From Kiritimatiellia bacterium (GTDB lineage Bacteria > Verrucomicrobiota > Kiritimatiellia > RFP12 > UBA3636), in the NCBI GenBank assembly GCA_016295275.1, contig JAEDLN010000168.1, positions 1-5,204 of the forward strand: a stretch of DNA of 5,204 nt, written 5' to 3'. Below the pieces are notes generated by a model. The model was not told the DNA's origin. It searched no databases and was given only the letters and a program-made list of their open reading frames with translations. This document shows positions 1 to 5,122 of the stretch, piece by piece (position 1 is the first letter of the stretch; each line of letters begins with the position of its first letter). A program made the translations under genes and the position numbers.

Positions 1-30
1 CTGACGCGAAAATAAGACAATTTCCCCGTA

Positions 31-2034
31 TTAAAAAATACAGTTGCTGACCCTATAAATATGGAATGTGCGCGCTGGAACTGAGATATTCTGTGCTGGA
101 GCAGTTACAGAGAGAGACGAAGTCTGTGGCACAATCTTTGTCGGATTGTCGAGCGTGTTCTCCGCTGTCAGGTCGTCAGAGTGGAGAGAGATGAGTTGGG
201 CGGCGTATGTGCCCTTCTTCATTCCCTTCAGGTTGAGCGTGACAGGCTGAGGCTTGTCGCCTGTGTTGATGACCTTGATGACAACCTCGTTCGTGTTCTT
301 GTCGAGAACGGCAGAGGCGAAGAGTCCATTCTGGCCGTCGTTGCCTGCCACAGGCTTGCCGTTCATGGTGAGGAAGAGCACGTTCGTGCCCTTGTTGAGC
401 GAGTAGAGCTGCTGCACGTAGTATGAGCATGAGTTGAACTTGCGGAGATTGTCGTACCAGATTGCGTCAGGACGCCATTGCCATCCCTCCACGTGGGCGA
501 AGAGAGGAGCGTATGTGGCCATCTCCACGATGTCGGCATTGCGCTCGAGGTCCGTCATAAAGGCCGCCTCCATGAGCGCAGCATTGAAGTGGTTCCACTT
601 CTTTCCCCTGCCGTGGCATGCGTATTCGCCGACGAAGACCTTCGGAGCCATCTTCGAGCGGTCATAGTTGTCATAGCGGTTGCCGCTCTTCAGAAACCAC
701 TCCTCGTCGCGGTAGAAGTGCTCGTCGTAGAGGTCACAGCCAATCTCCTTCATGCGAGACTGCAGCACCTCAAACTCCTTGCCCTCGGAGTTGGGACCGG
801 TCGTGCCGATGAGCTTTATTTCCGGGTGCACCTTGCGGATGGCATCGACGAATATCTTCAGACGCTTGGTGAAGGCAGGGTTGCCCTCGTAGTCCCATTG
901 CTCGTTGCCTATACCGAGATACTTGAGGTTGAAAGGTTTAGGGTGCCCCATATCAGCGCGCAGCTTCGCCCACCGGTTGGTGGCGGGGTCGCCGTTGGCA
1001 AAGTCGATGAGGTCGATGCAGTCATCGATATATGGCTGGAGCTGGTCGAGCGGCACATGCACCTCGTCTTCATGCTCAATGTCATTCTGAAACTGGCAGC
1101 TCATGCCCACGTTGAGCACAGGGAGGGGCTCGGCCCCGATCTCTTCCGACAGGAGGAAATACTCATAGAAGCCGAGGCCGTATGACTGGAAGTAGTCTGG
1201 GAAGTAGCGGTTGGTAAAGGTGTAGTGCCAGCGGTTCTCGTTGAGAGGGCGGTTCTCCACAGGGCCGACAGAGTTCTTCCACTGGTAGCGAGTGGCGAGG
1301 TCTGTACCTTCCACGATACATCCGCCCGGGAAGCGGAACACGCCGGGCTTCAGTTGCTCAAGCGCCTCTGCGAGGTCCTTGCGCATGCCGTTTTCATGTC
1401 CCCTAAATGTGTCCACGGGGAAGAGCGACACGTGCTCGAGGTCAGTCGTCACCTTCGAATCGCCCCATACGCGCAGGTGCGCCTTGTCGAGCGTTTTCTT
1501 AGCCGTGAGCGTCACAGTATACTTCTTCCACTCCTTGCCGGAGATGTCGAGGCCCGCGTTGCCTATCTTCTGGTCGTCAGCCATTGCGGCGTTCTCCACG
1601 AGGTCAATCCATATCTTGGCATTGCCGCCGTCAGGCACACGAGCCCACACCGAGAAGCGGTACTCCGCGTTGGCCTTCACGCCGATGCCGAAGAAACCCT
1701 CGTTCTCTATCATCGTGTGTTTGTCGCGGTGGCCGGCGGGAGCGAGGCGCACATAGTGAGGATTCTTCTTGAACGGGCCGTCATCCTGCAGCGACACATT
1801 GCCGGAGATGGTCCATCCGGCGAAGTTGTTCGGAAATTCGAAAGAGCGGTTTTTGATGAGCTCGGCATAGAGACCGCCGTCAGCAGCGTAGTTGATGTCT
1901 TCAAAGAAGATGCCATACATCGTTGACGGGATAGGAGCCCCAGCCTTCGACGTGTCGATGTCGAACGTGTTTGTTCGGGCGTTCATGCCGGCTGACACAT
2001 CGAGGGCAGCAACCATAGATGAGATTCTTTTCAT
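31..2034 (-). CDS. GH51 alpha-L-arabinofuranosidase (exo-acting, plant arabinan/arabinoxylan degradation)
   Basis: This enzyme would release terminal alpha-L-arabinofuranose from arabinan, arabinoxylan or arabino-oligosaccharides by the retaining mechanism of family GH51. The protein is 667 aa, about the usual length for Bacteroidales members. After a short N-terminal segment, the conserved YGIFFEDIN motif lies near residues 40-48. A carbohydrate-binding-like beta-sandwich insert spans roughly 75-205, the FRFPGG motif is at about 233-238, and the (beta/alpha)8 barrel follows. The acid/base is E378 (in GIGNEQW) and the nucleophile is E470 (in VFVGEYA); both are present, so the active site looks intact. 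The C-terminal beta domain runs to about residue 660 and ends in ISVPARTFHIY plus a short unusual tail. The ATG at 2034 is the most upstream good start; no Shine-Dalgarno is visible before it, as is common in Bacteroidota. The first 20 residues resemble a signal peptide but carry Asp12 in the core and Arg20 where AQ-type cleavage would be expected, so export is uncertain. Codon choice differs from the right-hand genes. Family assignment is confident; export and host are not. Confidence 0.95.
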   Translation of the reverse strand: MKRISSMVAALDVSAGMNARTNTFDIDTSKAGAPIPSTMYGIFFEDINYAADGGLYAELIKNRSFEFPNNFAGWTISGNVSLQDDGPFKKNPHYVRLAPAGHRDKHTMIENEGFFGIGVKANAEYRFSVWARVPDGGNAKIWIDLVENAAMADDQKIGNAGLDISGKEWKKYTVTLTAKKTLDKAHLRVWGDSKVTTDLEHVSLFPVDTFRGHENGMRKDLAEALEQLKPGVFRFPGGCIVEGTDLATRYQWKNSVGPVENRPLNENRWHYTFTNRYFPDYFQSYGLGFYEYFLLSEEIGAEPLPVLNVGMSCQFQNDIEHEDEVHVPLDQLQPYIDDCIDLIDFANGDPATNRWAKLRADMGHPKPFNLKYLGIGNEQWDYEGNPAFTKRLKIFVDAIRKVHPEIKLIGTTGPNSEGKEFEVLQSRMKEIGCDLYDEHFYRDEEWFLKSGNRYDNYDRSKMAPKVFVGEYACHGRGKKWNHFNAALMEAAFMTDLERNADIVEMATYAPLFAHVEGWQWRPDAIWYDNLRKFNSCSYYVQQLYSLNKGTNVLFLTMNGKPVAGNDGQNGLFASAVLDKNTNEVVIKVINTGDKPQPVTLNLKGMKKGTYAAQLISLHSDDLTAENTLDNPTKIVPQTSSLSVTAPAQNISVPARTFHIYRVSNCIF
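1972..2034 (-). other. Degenerate N-terminal signal peptide of the GH51 enzyme
   Basis: Residues 1-21 begin MKR and continue with a weakly hydrophobic stretch (MVAAL, then VSAGMNA) of the kind seen in Sec signal peptides of secreted Bacteroidales glycosidases. Two residues disturb it. Asp12 (codon GAT, one base from GCT Ala) sits in the hydrophobic core. Arg20 (codon CGA, one base from CAA Gln) follows NA, where an Ala-Gln cleavage site would be typical. No lipobox Cys is present. Whether the peptide still works cannot be judged by eye. Internal ATG codons at residues 7 and 17 would give a shorter protein lacking most or all of it. Confidence 0.45.
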
Positions 2035-2149
2035 AGTGTAACAATCGCAGGTCGTTCAGACAGAAAAGGGACTGAGTTTGTCGATATTAGGATTTATTGG
2101 TGCAGCTGATCCTCTCCGTTCCTACACTTGCTGCGGCGCAATTCGATGC

Positions 2150-2178
2150 ACGGGGTCGCAACGCTCACGCAACCCCGT
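2150..2178. repeat. Inverted repeat, possible hairpin or operator
   Basis: The left arm is ACGGGGTCGC (2150-2159) and the right arm is GCAACCCCGT (2169-2178), around a nine-base loop. Nine of ten positions pair, with one C/A mismatch, and the outer seven pairs are perfect. No T-run follows on either strand, so an intrinsic terminator is unlikely. It lies between divergent genes and could be a regulator-binding site or an RNA structure; the sequence does not say which. Confidence 0.45.
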
Positions 2179-2286
2179 CTCCATCAACGGACGATTGATC
2201 CTGCACATTTTCATGCCGAACAGTCTATCATAAACGGCGAATTGCAAGAGCAATGGCAACCCGTCCCGGGGTGCGCATTCCATTCT

Positions 2287-2325
2287 GCCGCTTTCGGTGC
2301 AGCTTTCGGACGCTGCAAAAGCGGC
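2287..2325. repeat. 14-bp bulged hairpin with internal direct repeat, just upstream of a promoter
   Basis: The outer arms GCCGCTTT (2287-2294) and AAAGCGGC (2318-2325) pair perfectly. The inner arms TGCAGC (2298-2303) and GCTGCA (2312-2317) also pair perfectly. A three-base bulge (CGG) lies on the left side and the loop is eight bases. Within it, GCTTTCGG occurs twice 12 bases apart (2290-2297 and 2302-2309). It ends eight bases before the candidate -35 box, a position suited to an operator or activator site. No T-run follows, so it is not a standard terminator. If transcription begins upstream it would instead form an RNA stem-loop. Confidence 0.6.
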
Positions 2326-2333
2326 GACCGATG

Positions 2334-2362
2334 TTGTGAAAAAGGGTGAAAAATGCTATTCT
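2334..2362 (+). promoter_or_regulatory. Candidate sigma70-type extended -10 promoter for the flavin/ferredoxin gene
   Basis: A -35-like box TTGTGA (2334-2339, four of six consensus matches) is followed by exactly 17 bases. A -10-like box TATTCT (2357-2362, four of six) comes next, with a TGC extension directly before it. Transcription would begin about 2369, only some eight bases before the ATG at 2377, leaving no room for a Shine-Dalgarno sequence, so the mRNA would be nearly leaderless. The assignment rests on motif matching only. Confidence 0.35.
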
Positions 2363-2376
2363 TTTCATATCTATAG

Positions 2377-3039
2377 ATGAATTTGCAAAACCAAACCCAG
2401 ACGAAGTTCGATTTAGAAGCCTGTTTTCGCTTTTTTACGGAAGCGGGCGTGCTTTCTTGCGCTACCGTCTCTTCCGATGGGGTTCCGCAGATTCGTTCGA
2501 TCGAGGAGTACGATGTCGAGGCGGGTGTTTTCTATTTTTTAACGGCCAAGGGCAGTTCTTTGGCCCGTCATCTGGGCAATTCCGCGGTAGTCGCGTTTTC
2601 CGCGCTTGACAAGGAGACCCGCACGATGGTCCGGCTTCGGGGCTATGCCACGCAGTTGGATGAAGAGACGCAGTTGTTGTGGAAGGTCCGGTTTTATGCG
2701 CTCAAACCGCAATTGCGGGAATTGTATCCCTACAAGACCTGGCAGGTCGGGCGCGTCTATGCCGTCGAGAACGGGCTATTCGAGGTTTTACGGCGGAGCG
2801 GGCGCAAAGTGGAGCGTCAATATCTCCCTTTGGGCCATGGCTTCCGGCGTTCGGAGGGGTTCTCGATCACTGACATCTGTGCAGGATGCGGTGCATGCCG
2901 TGCGGTTTGTCCCGCCGATTGTATCGGCATTGGGAAGCCGATGATTTTGCATGAAGAGAACTGTCTTCATTGCGGTGCCTGTGCCGATGCATGTCCGCGC
3001 GGCGCCATTGTCCGGTTCGGCGAGAATCGCTTGCCGTAA
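2377..3039 (+). CDS. Pyridoxamine 5'-phosphate oxidase-like flavin-binding domain fused to a 2x[4Fe-4S] ferredoxin domain
   Basis: This 220-aa protein joins two redox modules and is probably a cytoplasmic flavin/iron-sulfur oxidoreductase of unknown substrate. Residues about 10-140 look like the split beta-barrel of the pyridoxamine phosphate oxidase/FMN-binding superfamily (ATVSSDGVPQIRSI, then FYFLTAKGSSLARHL). Residues 165-210 hold two ferredoxin motifs: C168-x2-C171-x2-C174-x3-C178-P and C196-x2-C199-x2-C202-x3-C206-P, enough ligands for two [4Fe-4S] clusters, plus an extra C182. Similar fusions are known in anaerobes, usually annotated only as 4Fe-4S binding proteins; true PNPO activity is unlikely to be implied. 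The ATG at 2377 directly follows an in-frame TAG, so it is the earliest ATG. No Shine-Dalgarno lies at normal distance; an AAAGGGTGA-like sequence (about 2341-2349) is too far upstream. Leu codons are mostly TTG/TTA, unlike GH51. rny follows after 39 bases and a possible terminator. Confidence 0.85.
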   Translation: MNLQNQTQTKFDLEACFRFFTEAGVLSCATVSSDGVPQIRSIEEYDVEAGVFYFLTAKGSSLARHLGNSAVVAFSALDKETRTMVRLRGYATQLDEETQLLWKVRFYALKPQLRELYPYKTWQVGRVYAVENGLFEVLRRSGRKVERQYLPLGHGFRRSEGFSITDICAGCGACRAVCPADCIGIGKPMILHEENCLHCGACADACPRGAIVRFGENRLP

Positions 3040-3046
3040 CTTTTTT
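3018..3046 (+). terminator. Possible intrinsic terminator or attenuator overlapping the stop codon
   Basis: CGGCGAG (3018-3024) can pair with CTTGCCG (3030-3036) around a five-base loop, giving seven pairs including one G-U. After TAAC comes a run of six T (3041-3046). The TAA stop codon sits between stem and T-run. A second small dyad, GTAAC/GTTAC (3036-3040 and 3051-3055), is followed by seven T (3057-3063). The stem is short and four bases separate it from the T-run, so it may be weak and reduce, not stop, transcription into rny. Confidence 0.4.
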
Positions 3047-3078
3047 CTTCGTTACCTTTTTTTGGATAGAACAAGCAA

Positions 3079-4662
3079 ATGCGATTGACATGGATTATGG
3101 TTTCGGCGGTCTTCGGACTGTTTGCCGGATTCGGGTTGGGTTTTTGGGCTCGCACCCTATTGCTCGCCCGGGAAAAAATGATGGAAGCGACCCGCCTTCG
3201 CTCTCGCAAACAGGAAGCGGAGGAGGAAGCCAAGAGCATTCTTCGCGAGGGGGATATCCAGGCGCGCACGGCGGTTGTCAAGGCGCGGGAAGCCTTCGAA
3301 TCGTCGATCAAAGAACAGCGGGATGAGATCAAGCAGGAGCGCGAGGCGTTGAATCAGCGCGAAAGCAAGCTTTCCCAGCGCGAAGACAATCTGGATCGGA
3401 AGGCGGAGGTGCTGGATCGCAAGCAGGAGGTCATGGACCGCAAACTGGCCGATTTGGAAACGGTGCAAGCGGCCGTGAAGAAGCAGACGGAGGAGAATAC
3501 GCAGGCAAAGCTTGTTTTGGACGCCCGTTTGCAGAAGCTTGCCGGAATGACGCGAGAGGATGCCCGCAAGGATTTGTTCGATCGTGCCCGCGAAGACATT
3601 CAGAAGGACCTTGGAACGTACCTGCTGCGCGAAAAAGAGCGGGCGGAAAAGACGGCCTCCAAGACGGCTCAGAAGATTTTGCTTGTGGCGATGCAGCGTT
3701 ATTCCGCCTCTCACATCGGAGAGAACATGTCGCGGACCTTCACATTGCCTTCGGAGGACACGAAGGGGCGCATTATCGGGCGGGAAGGACGCAATATCCG
3801 TTCGATCGAGGATGTGACGGGATGCTCGATTTTGCTGGATGTCATGCCGGGAGCCGTCGTGATTTCCTCATCGGATCCGATTCGCCGCGAGATGTGCGCC
3901 TTGACGCTTGAGAAACTGCTTGTATCGGGCCGCATCCAACCGCAACGAATCGAGGAAACTTACGCGGAGGTCCGCGAGAACATGAAACAGCATTTTCTCG
4001 GCTATGGACAGCAGGCGGCGGTCACGTTGAATCTCAATATCGATTCGGACGAAATTCTCATGACGCTCGGACGTCTTTCCTTCCGTCAGAGCTATTCCCA
4101 AAATGTGTTGTTGCACTCTCAGGAGGTTGCGGCGTATGCCGGGATGATTGCGTCTGAAATGGGATTGGACGCGGAATTGGCGCGGCGCATCGGCTTGCTC
4201 CACGACATCGGAAAGGCTTTGGATCAGACGGCGCAGGGGCCGCATGCCATCATCGGCGGTGATTTTCTGCGGAAGAACGGAGAAACCGAGGAGGTTTTCG
4301 AGGGGGTTGCGGGGCATCACGGAGAGGTTGCCAACCAGACGATCTATGCGGTATTGGTTTCGATTGCCGATGCGATCTCCAGTGCCCGTCCCGGGGCGCG
4401 TCTGGAATCGATTGACCGGTATGTGGACCGCATTGAGAAGCTGGAGAAGCTGGCACTTGAATTTCCTTCGGTTCAGCGTGCGTACGCCTATCAATCCGGG
4501 CGTGATTTGCGCATTCTCGTAGACGCCGACAAGACGACCGATCAGCAGGCGCTCTTGTTGGCGCGTGAGGTTGCGGCAAAGATCAGCCAGGAAATGCATT
4601 TGCCGGGGCAGGTTCGTGTCACGGTCATTCGTGAAAAACGGTGCATTGAGTATGCCCACTAA
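3079..4662 (+). CDS. rny: Ribonuclease Y (membrane-anchored endoribonuclease)
   Basis: RNase Y cleaves single-stranded mRNA internally to start its decay, at the inner face of the cytoplasmic membrane. The 527-aa length is normal for the family. In order: an N-terminal membrane segment (about residues 4-24), a long charged coiled coil (about 30-195), a KH RNA-binding domain (about 215-280) with GRIIGREGRNIR at 230-241, and an HD domain (about 335-435). The HD residues are H346, H375-D376 (LLHDIGKA), H389, H413-H414 and D431, so the metal-binding site looks complete. Within the coiled coil, three heptads share a DRK core (residues 105-125, bases 3391-3453). The ATG at 3079 gives the expected N-terminus; upstream GGA at 3064-3066 is at best a poor Shine-Dalgarno. 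A later ATG at 3097 (residue 7) would shorten the membrane segment. The gene ends overlapping the next ORF by 11 bases. The HD entry HSQEVA instead of the frequent HSIEVA is an ordinary variant. Confidence 0.97.
   Translation: MRLTWIMVSAVFGLFAGFGLGFWARTLLLAREKMMEATRLRSRKQEAEEEAKSILREGDIQARTAVVKAREAFESSIKEQRDEIKQEREALNQRESKLSQREDNLDRKAEVLDRKQEVMDRKLADLETVQAAVKKQTEENTQAKLVLDARLQKLAGMTREDARKDLFDRAREDIQKDLGTYLLREKERAEKTASKTAQKILLVAMQRYSASHIGENMSRTFTLPSEDTKGRIIGREGRNIRSIEDVTGCSILLDVMPGAVVISSSDPIRREMCALTLEKLLVSGRIQPQRIEETYAEVRENMKQHFLGYGQQAAVTLNLNIDSDEILMTLGRLSFRQSYSQNVLLHSQEVAAYAGMIASEMGLDAELARRIGLLHDIGKALDQTAQGPHAIIGGDFLRKNGETEEVFEGVAGHHGEVANQTIYAVLVSIADAISSARPGARLESIDRYVDRIEKLEKLALEFPSVQRAYAYQSGRDLRILVDADKTTDQQALLLAREVAAKISQEMHLPGQVRVTVIREKRCIEYAH
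3391..3453 (+). repeat. Three imperfect 21-bp (heptad) repeats inside the rny coiled coil
   Basis: Three consecutive 21-base units encode heptads starting Leu105, Leu112 and Met119, each followed by Asp-Arg-Lys. The first two are close at DNA level (CTGGATCG then A/C-rich Lys-Glu codons); the third is more diverged. This extends the coiled-coil heptad pattern normal for RNase Y and probably reflects internal duplication or selection for heptads, not a mobile repeat. Confidence 0.6.
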
Positions 4663-5122
4663 GGTTTCGAAAAGAGATTTTGGGGCATTTGTCCAAGCGG
4701 CGCGGCGACCGGGGGTGAGAGGCGGTTTGCCGTTTGGCGGCAGATGCGGCGAAACGCTGTTGGAATGCATATTAGCAATGGCAATTGCCACGATTGTCTT
4801 TGTTCCGGCCGGCGCGTCATTTCGGAATGGTGCGCGACTTTCTGCGCAAACCGAAGCCCGGATGCGCGAGGCGCTTTCGGTTCGTCCGGTTGCTAGGACG
4901 CTTGCGACGCGATACCGGCTTGGTGAAACTCCGGAAGCGTTTTCGTTCCGGCTCTCACCGGTGCGGATGGAAATGCGCGTTTCGGAACCGGACGAGTCGT
5001 CGGAAGAATGGAAATACGGACAGGATTTGGCGCGTATTGCCGTTGATTCCCCCCTTGCTTCCCGCGTATTGTATGCCCGAAATGCGTTGGCAAAGCGTTC
5101 GGAGCGTTCGGACGAAGAATGA
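4652..5122 (+). CDS. Small prepilin-like protein with N-terminal cleavage/methylation motif
   Basis: This 156-aa protein looks like a minor type IV pilin or type II secretion pseudopilin, to be cut by prepilin peptidase and inserted in the cytoplasmic membrane. A basic 33-residue leader (K4, K7, R8, R18, R19, R23, R31) ends in Gly33. Then comes ETLLE, with the characteristic Glu at +5 (E38) and a hydrophobic helix at about 39-52. Position +1 is Glu, not the usual Phe, a variant also found in GETL-type pilin-like proteins. The rest is variable and gives no closer family; the C-terminus is acidic and lacks a cysteine pair. ATG at 4652 overlaps the rny stop by 11 bases, favouring translational coupling; only GAG lies upstream as a weak ribosome site. 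A GTG at 4715 would give a more usual 12-residue leader. A next ORF begins at 5119 by ATGA overlap. Function beyond pilin-like is not known. Confidence 0.65.
   Translation: MPTKVSKRDFGAFVQAARRPGVRGGLPFGGRCGETLLECILAMAIATIVFVPAGASFRNGARLSAQTEARMREALSVRPVARTLATRYRLGETPEAFSFRLSPVRMEMRVSEPDESSEEWKYGQDLARIAVDSPLASRVLYARNALAKRSERSDEE

Larger units (their letters stand above)
2035..2376. other. Divergent intergenic region (342 bases) rich in short dyads
   Basis: This gap separates two divergently transcribed genes and should hold both promoters. The part next to the GH51 start (2035-2110) shows neither a Shine-Dalgarno nor a convincing Bacteroidota TAnnTTTG promoter motif. The middle holds a near-perfect dyad at 2150-2178 (ACGGGGT pairing with ACCCCGT, nine of ten pairs, nine-base loop). 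It also has a five-base dyad ATTGC/GCAAT at 2241-2254 and an imperfect direct repeat, GCAACCCCGT at 2169-2178 and GCAACCCGT at 2256-2264. The right part holds the large hairpin and candidate promoter listed separately. No tRNA-like fold or convincing gene was found. A 30-codon minus-strand ORF (2122-2214) is noted but not called. Confidence 0.6.

Noticed and set aside
478..1926. Long plus-strand ORFs (478-1185 and 1225-1926) opposite the GH51 gene
   Set aside because: They are antisense to a gene with clear family motifs, lack recognisable domains, and are rich in Val, Leu, Arg and His as expected from reading a GC-rich gene backwards.
2150..2325. tRNA, riboswitch or CRISPR-like element in the dyad-rich gap
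   Set aside because: The dyads differ from one another, do not form a cloverleaf, have no regular spacing, and match no riboswitch core that I recognise.
2287..2325. Intrinsic terminator
   Set aside because: The stem is strong but no T-run follows on the plus strand, nor on the minus strand beyond the left arm.
2128..2349. 73-codon plus-strand ORF in the divergent region
   Set aside because: It runs through the large dyad and candidate promoter, has no ribosome site and no recognisable protein features.
3391..3453. Mobile or satellite-type repeat in rny
   Set aside because: The 21-base period matches coiled-coil heptads and similar heptads occur in RNase Y proteins generally.
3157..3714. 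185-codon minus-strand ORF opposite the rny coiled coil
   Set aside because: Its Leu/Arg/Phe-rich make-up is the reverse of Lys/Glu/Gln codons in the coiled coil.
4565..4651. Upstream start for the prepilin-like gene within rny
   Set aside because: It would add 29 residues overlapping the conserved end of RNase Y and lengthen an already long leader; the ATG at 4652 is a better choice.
3868..4791. 307-codon minus-strand ORF across the 3' half of rny
   Set aside because: It lies opposite the KH and HD domains of RNase Y, shows no recognisable motif and has the composition of an antisense shadow.
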